Below are positions 14,470 through 22,565 of a stretch of 37,283 nt of DNA, in pieces (the stretch's first letter is position 1; every line of letters begins with the position of its first letter). The translations under genes were made by a program, and so were the position numbers. The stretch comes from Selenomonas sp. (GTDB taxonomy: Bacteria > Bacillota > Negativicutes > Selenomonadales > Selenomonadaceae), in assembly GCF_022771645.1 (NCBI RefSeq), contig NZ_JALFCU010000047.1:1-37283 (forward strand), written 5' to 3'. The notes beneath the pieces were generated by a model that saw only the letters and a program-made list of their open reading frames with translations, had not been told where the DNA came from and did no database searches.

Positions 14470-15548
14470 GCAGGATCGCCTCCTTCCATCAAAGTTTCGG
14501 AAAATGCAGGCCGCCGTCCCGCTGCATCGCAGTGCAGATACAGGATGTGATGGATGTACGACCGTTGCGCGTCTGTCAAGGGAGCAGGCACGTGCAAGCT
14601 GCCATCCGCGAGCGTCCAGCTGTCCGGGACGCCGATGCGCGCCAGCCGCGCCGCGATATCTGCCGGCGGCAGCGGCGCGGCATCGTGGCATGGCGCATAA
14701 TTAGGGCAGGCGGTCGGGCAGTCCGCAACCGCGTAGCAGACATTGTAATCCGCCTGGCCGAGCAGGTACGACAGGCAGCAGGACGTGTGGTCAAAAACTG
14801 GATAGGACGGGTGTTCCAGCCGGAACTGTTGGAAAGTCGCATCGACGATGCGGCTTTTTATTTTCTTTGCGCTCAGCCGTCCCGTATAATCATAGCGGCG
14901 TTCCCGCAAGCGCTTGCGGATGAAGGGATTGACGCGGACGCCCTGGTAGATCGTGGCCTCGCAGTAGCGGGAGGCGTAGTCGAAGACGCGGCGCAACGTC
15001 CGTTCGTCATCATTCACGCCGGGCAGGATGGGACGGCACTGGTGCACGAGGCGCACATGGCGGCAGGCCGCCGCATGGCGGATCGTCGCCTCTTGGACGG
15101 TATGATCGATGGGCTGGAGCGGCAGCGGGATGCCGTTGTACGTGACGATGAGGATGAGCACGAGGCTGTCATAGCAATCGAGCCGCGCGCAATCCGCTGC
15201 AGTCAGCAATCCTTTCGTCGTGATGGTCACGGGATTTTTCAGCTGCGCTTCCGCGATGGCATCGAGCAGACGGAAGGTGCTCTCTTTCACTTCGCCGTTC
15301 AAAAACGGATCTGTGCGGTTGTTTAACGAGAGGACGGTCCTGCCGCGCTCGAACAGCGGATCCGCCAGTGCCTCGGCGACGAGGGCGGACTCCGAGATGG
15401 CTTTCACTGGCCGTGCCGGCACGATGCCGAGCGGCGCAAGGAAGCAGTATGCGCAATTGGTCGTGCAGCCGATGTACGAATTCAAAGAGTAATAGGAGTT
15501 CAGATACTCGCGGCTGAGCGCGTGGAGCAGTTCTTTCGTCAGGTTCAT
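14466..15548 (-). CDS. Radical SAM protein (SplB-like group)
   Basis: The iron-sulfur motif CxxxCxxC is at Cys28, Cys32 and Cys35 in GCTTNCAYCF. Following elements include NNRTDPF and KNPVTITTKGLL, which resemble the core of spore-photoproduct-lyase-like radical SAM proteins. The C-terminal third has a cysteine cluster (CC, then CYAVADCPTACPNYAPC) that could hold an additional cluster. Length 360 aa. The start overlaps the 3' end of the kinase-like gene (ATGA at 15545-15548). It lies between a thymidylate-kinase-like gene and a methyltransferase. The substrate is unknown; DNA repair or nucleotide chemistry is possible by its SplB likeness. Confidence 0.85.
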   Translation of the reverse strand: MNLTKELLHALSREYLNSYYSLNSYIGCTTNCAYCFLAPLGIVPARPVKAISESALVAEALADPLFERGRTVLSLNNRTDPFLNGEVKESTFRLLDAIAEAQLKNPVTITTKGLLTAADCARLDCYDSLVLILIVTYNGIPLPLQPIDHTVQEATIRHAAACRHVRLVHQCRPILPGVNDDERTLRRVFDYASRYCEATIYQGVRVNPFIRKRLRERRYDYTGRLSAKKIKSRIVDATFQQFRLEHPSYPVFDHTSCCLSYLLGQADYNVCYAVADCPTACPNYAPCHDAAPLPPADIAARLARIGVPDSWTLADGSLHVPAPLTDAQRSYIHHILYLHCDAAGRRPAFSETLMEGGDPA

Positions 15549-16119
15549 AGCACGCCGGCTTTCTTTGCTGCCGTCTCGATCTTCGCAGCCGTTTCTTCGA
15601 CAGTTAGATCAGAATTGTCGAGAAAGCAGTATGGCATATGGTAGCGCTCGACAAATTCCTTCAGCTTGTCGTATTGATCGTCGTGGAAGATTTTTTCTGG
15701 AGATCGGGGTCTTCGGGATTGCGCGCACGAATCCGCTGGCGACGCACGTCGGCGTGCGCGAAGAGCAGCACGGTAAAATCAGGACGGGAGGCAACGCGCA
15801 CGAGAAAATCGAAAAACGCGAGGTTCTCTTCCGTGGCATTCCAGAAATAGGTGGAAGCTAGGTAGCGATCCGTGAGGATGTTCCGTCCTTGGATGAGGTA
15901 TTTCAGATACAGGTTTCCCGTCCCGTAGAACATCGCCGTGAAATCCGGCTCCGTATCGCTCACTTGGCGGATTAGCCGGTCGAGCTGCGTCCGCCCCGTC
16001 GCCCCGTCCGTGAGATAGCGGATGGGGTATTCTATCAAGGTAAATCCCGTACGTTTTTCGAGCGCTTTGGCCGCCGAGGTCTTTCCCGCCCCGTCCAGGC
16101 CTTCAATGGCAATATGCAT
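15545..16119 (-). pseudogene. Thymidylate-kinase-like gene with a 1-nt frameshift
   Basis: The N-terminal frame begins MHIAIEGLDGAGKTSAAKAL, a dTMP-kinase-type Walker A (residues 7-14), and includes DRYLASTYFW (DRY-S motif) and the lid region RQRIRARNPED. In this frame it ends near 15661 after the run DLQKKSS. In the next frame the sequence continues sensibly (FHDDQYDKLKEFVERYHMPY, then EETAAKIETAAKKAGVL) to a TGA at 15545-15547 that overlaps the radical SAM start. Joining needs one extra A in a run of six (T6 at 15691-15696). Total 575 nt is one short of a full frame of 191 codons plus stop. It may be a sequencing error, slippage-based phase variation or a recent pseudogene. A GGGAAGGG site precedes the ATG. 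Confidence 0.8.
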
Positions 16120-16143
16120 CGGATCTGCTTCCCTTCCCGTGCT

Positions 16144-16743
16144 TCAACGGCCAGCGCGTTTTTCGATTTCGGCATCGAGTTCTTTTGCCGCTTCTTCGGG
16201 CGAGAGCCCCCGGCGTTCTTCGACGTTCTGGAGGACGGCATCCGTCTTTTTGATGGATTGCAAGTCATCGAGCTTGTTATCAAAATAGGCGCTGATGTCC
16301 ACGGCGGCGAGCTCTCCCGTCCGGACGGCGTCCGCATACGTTTCGAGACGCCCGTCCGCCCGATAGAAGTCTTCGTTCTTTGCGAGCTCCTGTGTGAAGG
16401 CTCCTGCCTCGTTTCCAAGTTCCTGCCCGAGCCCGCGGAGGGCGAGCTCTTTGCCGCGCTGCTCGCACGCCTTCGGATCGTACGCGGATGCCTGCTCCGG
16501 CGTGAGCTCGATGGCGTCGACGGCTTGGAGGTAGCCGCCGAAATCTTTCGCATCCTCCGCGCGGATCCCGTTTCGCTCTGCTTCGAGGCTCTTGGCGCCG
16601 AGCTCTTCGGCCGTCGTCGTCGTCTTGATCACGCCCCAGTCTTTCAGCGCGACCACGAGCTTGTCGGCGACATCGATGGCAAGGCTGACGAGGTTCAGCC
16701 CCAGTTCGATTTTTTCAAATTTCGTCAGTCCTGCGGCACTCAT
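16144..16743 (-). CDS. Unknown protein, paralogue of the 16740-17321 product
   Basis: The 199-aa product aligns with its neighbour over GIRAED, FTQELAKNEDFYRADGRLETY, YFDN and a C-terminal EIEKRAGR that matches EIERRANA. It has a hydrophobic stretch (LGLNLVSLAIDVADKLVVAL) near the N-terminus, then an acidic helical body. It was not recognised as any known family. The start overlaps the end of the paralogue (ATGA 16740-16743). It is last before the 24-bp gap leading to the kinase-like gene. Function unknown; possibly a partner of the HerA-like ATPase. Confidence 0.7.
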   Translation of the reverse strand: MSAAGLTKFEKIELGLNLVSLAIDVADKLVVALKDWGVIKTTTTAEELGAKSLEAERNGIRAEDAKDFGGYLQAVDAIELTPEQASAYDPKACEQRGKELALRGLGQELGNEAGAFTQELAKNEDFYRADGRLETYADAVRTGELAAVDISAYFDNKLDDLQSIKKTDAVLQNVEERRGLSPEEAAKELDAEIEKRAGR

Positions 16744-17321
16744 GCGTTCGCCCTCCGTTCGATTTCCTGATCCAGACGCTCTTTCGCTTCTTCCTCAGAA
16801 ACGCCGAGCTTTTCTTCCGCTTCCGTGAGCTTGACATCGATGGTCTTGATGTCCTGCATATTGTTCAGGCGGTTGTCGAGGTAGGGGCCGATCTTGTCCA
16901 TGCCGCCCTCCTTGAATGCTTCCATGTATTGTTCCGCGCGTTCCGGCGTATAAAACGCGTCATGCTTGTTGAACTCCTGCCGGATGAAGTCTTCGACGCC
17001 GGAGGCTTTCCCGTAGTGCTCGGTCAAGCCCCAGCCGACGATTTCGCCTGCCGCTTTGATCTTGTCCGCCGGAGAATAGGTCTTGCTCTTTTCCGGGTCG
17101 ATCTCGAAGTTCTCGATTTTTTCCTTGTACTCATCGAACCTCCCGTCGTAGTCCTCGGCCCGGATGCCGGCCTCGCGCGCCTGCATCGCCCGGTCACCCA
17201 GGTCTTCCGTCTTCGTTTCCGGCTTCAAGATGCCGAGATGGCGGCAGATGGAGACGCCTGCATCGACGACGGTCGCCACGAGGGCTGCCACTTTCAAAAC
17301 GCCAACAATCAACCCAAACAT
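16740..17321 (-). CDS. Unknown protein with N-terminal hydrophobic segment
   Basis: The 193-aa product begins with a 22-residue hydrophobic segment (FGLIVGVLKVAALVATVV) and could be membrane-anchored, then continues as an acidic helical protein (GIRAEDYDGRFDEYKEK, VEDFIRQEFNKHD) ending in KERLDQEIERRANA. It is a tandem paralogue of the 16144 product. AAGGAGG lies 8 nt before ATG 17321. It overlaps the end of the HerA-like gene by 13 bp, indicating tight coupling. No known family is claimed. Confidence 0.7.
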   Translation of the reverse strand: MFGLIVGVLKVAALVATVVDAGVSICRHLGILKPETKTEDLGDRAMQAREAGIRAEDYDGRFDEYKEKIENFEIDPEKSKTYSPADKIKAAGEIVGWGLTEHYGKASGVEDFIRQEFNKHDAFYTPERAEQYMEAFKEGGMDKIGPYLDNRLNNMQDIKTIDVKLTEAEEKLGVSEEEAKERLDQEIERRANA

Positions 17322-20300
17322 GTCTTTGCCTCCTTGTCTTTGAAAAACGCGAGATCATACCGCTTGTACAGCCGCAGGGACGCGCGGTGCTCCGCTTCGA
17401 TCTCTTCCTCCGGCCGACGTTGCAGCAGGGAGAGGACAATCTGCTCCATTTCCGCCTGCTCTTCTGGGGAAAGCTGGATATGGCACGAAGCGTTCTGCCG
17501 GAACAGCCGAGCGCCGAGCGCGGCGAGCTCCGGCGTCGCTTCCTCTGCCGGCGGCAGGAGCGAAAATGCGCGCGCGCGCAGCGGCTCATCCGCCCAGTTC
17601 GCCAAGAGTTGGCGCAGGGCCTGGAAAAAGCGTGGGAACCGCCGCTTGACCTCGCGATACTGTTTCCACTGCGCAGCCGTCGCCTCCGGTCCGAGCTCCG
17701 GGCAGTAGGCCTCGAGATTCTTCGCGATGAACGCATCGGCATTTTCCTGGCGCATGGCATCGAGCTCTTCCGACGCGTGCGCATTCTGGATGGTCCCGAT
17801 CTGCACGCAGGCCGCCTTGCTCCAGTTCTCCGTGAATACGATTGCCTGACCCGTGCGCAAGTTCGAGAGAAAGGTCTTCTGCGCATCCTCCAGCATCATC
17901 GTGTCACCGATCACCTCCTTGTCGTCGCGGGCGAGCAGCTGGTGCACGATTTTCGTCGCCGTGTTCTTCAGGACATCTTCCGACAGCTTGTTCGGGATCT
18001 GGTCGACGATGATCAGGGATTCCCCGTACTTGCGGATCTCTGCCAGCATGTCCGTGAAGACGCCGACGGAATACTTTTGGCTCTCGCCGTCTCCTGGCTG
18101 GACTTTCGTGAGCAGCCGGTGGGCTTCTTCGACGAGCGTGATATGGCGGAACTGCTTGTCTTTGCGGTATTCGAGCTTCACGGCCTCCGCGAGCCGCCCC
18201 ATGATGAGCGCCATGATGAGCGCTTTGTCCTGCGGCGATTTCAGCTCTTCCATCTCGAGGACGACATGCTGATGCAGCAAGGCGGGGAAATCGACGGAAC
18301 GACGGCAGTCGAGCATGCGCCCCTTGGCGCCGTACGTCAGGTTCTTGATGCGGCTGATGAGCGAACCGCGATAGTTCCCCTCCAGTTCGGCGCCGAAATG
18401 CTGATCGCGCACGACGGCTTCCAGCGCGCCGAGGAATTCCGTCAACGTCGGATAGGCGGGCGTGCCGGCGCCGACGAATTCCCCGGTGCCTGTGTCCCAT
18501 CCGCAGCGTTCGTACGCCTGATAGATTGCCATCTCGAAAATCTGCGGCATCGACGCTTCGAACTGAAACGAGGAGACGAACGCCGCTTTCACCATGTCGA
18601 TGTGCGACGTGAGGTTTTCTCCCGGCAGCAGTTCGAACGGATTGAAGCGCAGCGGCAGATGTTGCTCGTCGCCGACGGAGAACACCAGCGTGTCCTCGAG
18701 ACCGGGCAGGAGCAGGAGCTCGCGGTATTCCGTCTTCGCCGGCTCGATGACGAGGAAGTTCATGCGCGACGCATTCAGCAGCTGCTTGCAGGTCATCGTT
18801 TTGCCGGAGCCCGTGATGCCCGTGACGAAGACGTGCTTGTTCAGCACGTTGCGATCGAGCTGCACGGGATTCTCCTTCTGCTCCTGCCCGCCATAGACGA
18901 GGTGCCCGAGCGTGAACCCCGTCTCCGCCGGCCGTTGCGTATTGAGTCCGAACGGCGTGTAGGGCGTGAGCGTGAGGCCGGGGACTTCATACTGCGGCAG
19001 GCCGGCCATGAGGCCGACTTCCTGCAACGTCAGGCAGGAGGCGAGCGCGAGGCGCCCGTCCTGCGACGGGATGCCGTAGAACACAGAGAAGCGGGCGTTG
19101 TCCGGGGAATAGATGGTGTGGATCTGGAAATCGTCCATCCAATGCGCACCGTCAGCGAGCGGCTCGACCGTCAGCGGGGAGAAATTCCCCTTGCCGCTCT
19201 GAAAAATCGCACGGATGTTGCTCTGCAGGCGGTTCAGGATGGATGGGCTCTCGGCCGAGAGGAAGACCGCCGTCTTGAACATTCCGCGGCTCTCGCCGCT
19301 CTGCAGGCGCGGCAGCAGGGATTCGTCGATATACTTGAGTTCTTCCGCTTCTTTCTTGTGCACGAGCTCGAATGTGGCCGTGAGGGATTTTCCCGTGTTC
19401 CCGCCTGTCGTGCTCCCGTAGTTCTCGCTCGTGCTCTCGGTCGTTGCCCGGCTCGCGTTCGTTCCCTCGGACGTGCTGCGGTTTGTCCCGCGCCCTTTCT
19501 GGGAGGACGTAGAGCTTCCCGTGCTTTCCGTGGTCCCGTCGGAGCGCGTCTTTCCCTGCGTTTCGGAATCCGACGTGCCGGCGCTCTTCGAGCCGCCTTT
19601 GTTCGTCCCGTCGGAATGCGCGGACGAGTGCGATTCGCTGCTGTTGTCGCTGCGGGACGTATGGCTGTGGTTTTCGCCGGCGCTCTTCCCTTTCGACCGG
19701 CCTTCCGTCTTGCTGTCGGAATGGCTCGAACCCCACGTCTCGCTCGCGCTCTTCGTGCGGCCGTCGGTGTGGGAAACAGAGACGCTTTCGCCTCGGTTGC
19801 GGCTCCGGCTGCTGTTCTTCGCTTCGGTATAGGAGACAGATTCGCTCTCGCCCGACGAGGACGACGTGGAGGTGCCATGCGTCTCCGACTGGCTGCGGCT
19901 CGTGGAACGGCCTTCGTTGTGGCTGAAGCTCTCGCCCGTGCTGCGCTGCCCTTGCACGGAATTTTTCGCCAGGATGGCCAGATGCTCATAGATTTCATAA
20001 ATTTCCTGGCGCATGCGCTCGATACTCCCGCGGGAGAGCGGCTCGCAGATGACGATCATCTGCCATGCTTCTCCATGCATCGCGGAGGCCAGACGGTCGA
20101 TGCCCTGAAAATCCAAGGCGTCCTCCCGCCGTCCCTGGTCGTCCCGCAGGGACGGAATGCCGAGCACCATGCTGCTGTAAGCCATCTCCTGGCGCGGCTG
20201 CACGATTTCCTTGTACACATCCGATTCGTACAGGCGCGTCAGCTTGCTTCCGCGGAACATCCCCTGGAAGGATGGTTGCAGGACGTCGGTGGCGAAATCG

Positions 20301-20608
20301 CCGAGGCGCTGCGCCTCCGCACTCCCGGGCTTGGCGGCCACGCCGAGGTAGATGCGCGTCCCCTGCCGGTCGCCGCGGACGAGGTAGACGAAATTGAAGC
20401 CTGGCTCGTTCAGTGCGGCCAGCACGTTGAGGAACGCTTCGCGTTGCGGACGCGTGCCGTCGTGCATGAGCTCGTCGAGGCGGAAGAAGCGGCACGCGCG
20501 CTGGACGGAGGCATCCGGCAGCGCGTTGACCGCCGCGAGATCCCCCATGCCGAGCTCGAAGCCGCAGGGGAGCGTCCCCTGTTCCAGTGTTTGCAGACGG
20601 TCGTTCAT
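17309..20608 (-). CDS. HerA/DUF87-type ATPase with long Ser/Thr-rich insert
   Basis: A 1099-aa protein. The ATPase core has Walker A GITGSGKT (597-604), Walker B LVEEAHRLL (825-833) and a HerA/FtsK-like sensor block ESLIIVDQIPNKLSEDVLKN (863-882). These match the DUF87/HerA hexameric DNA translocase family. An N-terminal domain of about 220 residues (LAAVNALPDASVQRACRFF, VYLVRGDRQGTRIYLGVAA) precedes a low-complexity Ser/Thr/Gly/Asp/Glu/Arg segment at about 222-405, then a 190-residue linker domain. The C-terminal region (about 940-1099) is helical. The start at 20608 follows GGAGG by 7 nt and overlaps the upstream stop; an open frame continues upstream without a ribosome site. By family it should couple ATP hydrolysis to movement along DNA or protein substrates; its partners here are the Hsp70 proteins (inference). 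Confidence 0.9.
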   Translation of the reverse strand: MNDRLQTLEQGTLPCGFELGMGDLAAVNALPDASVQRACRFFRLDELMHDGTRPQREAFLNVLAALNEPGFNFVYLVRGDRQGTRIYLGVAAKPGSAEAQRLGDFATDVLQPSFQGMFRGSKLTRLYESDVYKEIVQPRQEMAYSSMVLGIPSLRDDQGRREDALDFQGIDRLASAMHGEAWQMIVICEPLSRGSIERMRQEIYEIYEHLAILAKNSVQGQRSTGESFSHNEGRSTSRSQSETHGTSTSSSSGESESVSYTEAKNSSRSRNRGESVSVSHTDGRTKSASETWGSSHSDSKTEGRSKGKSAGENHSHTSRSDNSSESHSSAHSDGTNKGGSKSAGTSDSETQGKTRSDGTTESTGSSTSSQKGRGTNRSTSEGTNASRATTESTSENYGSTTGGNTGKSLTATFELVHKKEAEELKYIDESLLPRLQSGESRGMFKTAVFLSAESPSILNRLQSNIRAIFQSGKGNFSPLTVEPLADGAHWMDDFQIHTIYSPDNARFSVFYGIPSQDGRLALASCLTLQEVGLMAGLPQYEVPGLTLTPYTPFGLNTQRPAETGFTLGHLVYGGQEQKENPVQLDRNVLNKHVFVTGITGSGKTMTCKQLLNASRMNFLVIEPAKTEYRELLLLPGLEDTLVFSVGDEQHLPLRFNPFELLPGENLTSHIDMVKAAFVSSFQFEASMPQIFEMAIYQAYERCGWDTGTGEFVGAGTPAYPTLTEFLGALEAVVRDQHFGAELEGNYRGSLISRIKNLTYGAKGRMLDCRRSVDFPALLHQHVVLEMEELKSPQDKALIMALIMGRLAEAVKLEYRKDKQFRHITLVEEAHRLLTKVQPGDGESQKYSVGVFTDMLAEIRKYGESLIIVDQIPNKLSEDVLKNTATKIVHQLLARDDKEVIGDTMMLEDAQKTFLSNLRTGQAIVFTENWSKAACVQIGTIQNAHASEELDAMRQENADAFIAKNLEAYCPELGPEATAAQWKQYREVKRRFPRFFQALRQLLANWADEPLRARAFSLLPPAEEATPELAALGARLFRQNASCHIQLSPEEQAEMEQIVLSLLQRRPEEEIEAEHRASLRLYKRYDLAFFKDKEAKTCLG

Positions 20609-21036
20609 TTCCCCGCCTCCCTCCGGCCCAAGACAGCCTGCATCTTCTTGAAGCGGTTGCTCAGGAACGTGTTGTCCTTTTGGAGCGCCGCAACGACGCT
20701 CATCGCGTTGAACGCTTCCTCGAAATGTGCCGGGATGCTGCTTTCCGCGTCCCCCGGCAGGCGCGCTTCGCAATGCTCCAGCTGCTCGATTTCGAGCGCC
20801 GCCGGCGCCGGCGCGAACGTTTCCAGGCAGTATTGCAGCGCTTCGGGGACGGGCTGTGTCCACAGGAGTTTCAGCTGCACGGCGGACGGCTTCTCATTGA
20901 GGTTGTCGAGGATAGACTGCCAGGATTCCCGGGTATCCGGGATGTTCTTCATGATTCCGGATACGTACAGCGGTCCCGCGTCTCCCTCGCGAAACACTTG
21001 CAGCCCCCCAGGCTGCACGATGACGATGGCTCTCAT
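20605..21036 (-). CDS. Uncharacterised 143-aa protein
   Basis: Begins MRAIVIVQPGGLQVFREGD, a short beta-rich start, then helical sequence with FEEAFNAMSVVAALQKDNTF and a basic C-terminus (KKMQAVLGRREAGK). There is no membrane segment. GGGAGGG lies 7 nt before ATG 21036; an upstream in-frame ATG at 21057 is less suitable. The stop overlaps the start of the HerA-like gene (ATGA), so it is translationally coupled to it and may be an adaptor of that ATPase (inference). No family recognised. Confidence 0.7.
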   Translation of the reverse strand: MRAIVIVQPGGLQVFREGDAGPLYVSGIMKNIPDTRESWQSILDNLNEKPSAVQLKLLWTQPVPEALQYCLETFAPAPAALEIEQLEHCEARLPGDAESSIPAHFEEAFNAMSVVAALQKDNTFLSNRFKKMQAVLGRREAGK

Positions 21037-21070
21037 GGTTTTCCCTCCCGATGGCACACGCGACCGGCCG

Positions 21071-22552
21071 TCAGCTGCGGTCGATCTTCAATTCCTTGCT
21101 GCCGCTCGCGCCCGTCTTCAGGTCGCGCGCATGGACGTGGAGGATCTGGCTCTGGTCAAAGGAGAAAATGACTTCGATCTGTGGGACGCCCTCCGGCGCG
21201 CGCTCGATCCCTTCCAACGGGAACCCGCCATAATGGAGGTTTTTCTTCACATTCTCCTTGTTCTCGCCCACATAGACTTCGATGTCGATGCGTTCCTGAT
21301 AGTCGCGGACGGTCGTAAAGATCCGTTCGTCATCCGGCGCATCCGCATTGTCGCAGGGATACGGCGTCCCCTTCGGCAGGAGGATGGCGTAGCGGTCGTT
21401 GACAAGCTCGATGCCCATGGAGTTCGTGAGGCGGTCGCGGAGGATGATCGTGTCATTGTCATCCGCCTTGAGCGCCGCGCCCATGGCGACGAGCTTCGCG
21501 AGGTCTTTGTCCGCATACGGCTCCTTGCCGAAGAAGCTCGTGACGAACTCGCGGACGAACGGCATGCGCGCGGAGCCGCCGACGAGGATGACGCGGTCGA
21601 CATCGTCCTTCGTCGCCTCGATGCCATCCGCATCGAAAAAGTGGCGGACGGTGTTCTTCACCTTGTTGACCGCCAGCGACGCCTCATCGAGGAATTCCTG
21701 GCGCGTGATCTCCAAGGAGAAATTATAGCGGCCGTCGCGATACGGGAAGAGGCTCGGGACGCTCGCCTCCACTTTCTCCGACTCCGAGAGCTTGCACTTG
21801 CAGCGCTCCGCCTCCGACCGCAGCTTCTGCACGGCTTTGGCGTACTCATCGGACGGGAGGCCGCTGCCCTCCGGTTCCGAGAGATCGACACCCGTCGAGA
21901 TGCGGATCTCCCGGTACATCAGCTCGAGGATAGCCGCGTCGAAATCATCGCCGCCGAGATGGTTATCGCCGTCCTTCCAGACCACCTCGAACTCGTTCCC
22001 GCTGACAACCTTGAGGAGCGTCACGTCGAACGTGCCGCCGCCGAGATCCACGACGAAGATTTTCTCGCCGGGATGGCAGTCGTCCATCGCGTAGGCGAGT
22101 GCCGCCGCAATCGGCTCCGCCAGGATCTGCTTGACGAGGAAGCCGGCTTTCTCGCCGGCGTCCTGCGTCGCCGCGTTCTGCAGCGGATTGAAATACGCCG
22201 GCGTCGTGATGACGGCCTCGATGGGCTCGTCGTTGGCGAAGAATTTTTCCGCCGCGCGGTAGATCTCGGACAGGATTTCCGCCGCCACGTCCGTCGGCGT
22301 GAAGCTGCGGTCTTCGATGTTCCAGAGCGCCTCGCGTTCGCCCATGTGCGTCTTCGAGGAGGAGATGTAGTTCTTCGGATAGGCTTCGCGCTTGCGCTTC
22401 GCGGCGTTGCCCACCGTCATCTTGCCCCCTTGGTAGAGCAGCACGGAGGGTAGGAGCTCGAGGCGGCGAAAGTTCAGGAATGCGAAACGCCCGTCTTTCA
22501 TCGTGCAGGCGACGGAATTCGTCGTCCCCAGGTCGATGCCGATATGATTCAT
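21071..22552 (-). CDS. Hsp70 (DnaK-like) protein, short form
   Basis: The 493-aa protein has an Hsp70 ATPase with GIDLGTTNS (5-13), VITTPAYFN, VVDLGGGTFDVT (167-178) and LVGGSARMP. The substrate-binding part is truncated: only about 120 residues of beta-rich sequence follow, and the helical lid is missing. DnaK is about 610-640 aa. Lys67 (ISSSKTHMG) stands where DnaK has its catalytic lysine. It therefore likely binds ATP and some substrate, but not in the housekeeping manner. It lies 13 nt after the 22566 gene. It is one of four distinct Hsp70-type proteins in this operon. A GAAGGTGAC ribosome site precedes the ATG. Confidence 0.93.
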   Translation of the reverse strand: MNHIGIDLGTTNSVACTMKDGRFAFLNFRRLELLPSVLLYQGGKMTVGNAAKRKREAYPKNYISSSKTHMGEREALWNIEDRSFTPTDVAAEILSEIYRAAEKFFANDEPIEAVITTPAYFNPLQNAATQDAGEKAGFLVKQILAEPIAAALAYAMDDCHPGEKIFVVDLGGGTFDVTLLKVVSGNEFEVVWKDGDNHLGGDDFDAAILELMYREIRISTGVDLSEPEGSGLPSDEYAKAVQKLRSEAERCKCKLSESEKVEASVPSLFPYRDGRYNFSLEITRQEFLDEASLAVNKVKNTVRHFFDADGIEATKDDVDRVILVGGSARMPFVREFVTSFFGKEPYADKDLAKLVAMGAALKADDNDTIILRDRLTNSMGIELVNDRYAILLPKGTPYPCDNADAPDDERIFTTVRDYQERIDIEVYVGENKENVKKNLHYGGFPLEGIERAPEGVPQIEVIFSFDQSQILHVHARDLKTGASGSKELKIDRS

Positions 22553-22565
22553 TTGTATGTCACCT

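Noticed and set aside
13441..15326. Plus-strand frames opposite the methyltransferase and radical SAM genes
   Set aside because: The minus-strand motifs DLCCGVGRHAAG and CxxxCxxC decide the coding strand.
17387..22453. Very long plus-strand open frame (1688 codons) opposite the HerA-like and Hsp70 genes
   Set aside because: It is antisense to clear HerA and Hsp70 motifs on the minus strand, consists of Arg/Asp/Val/His-rich low-quality sequence and has no ribosome site. High GC content removes stops in this frame.
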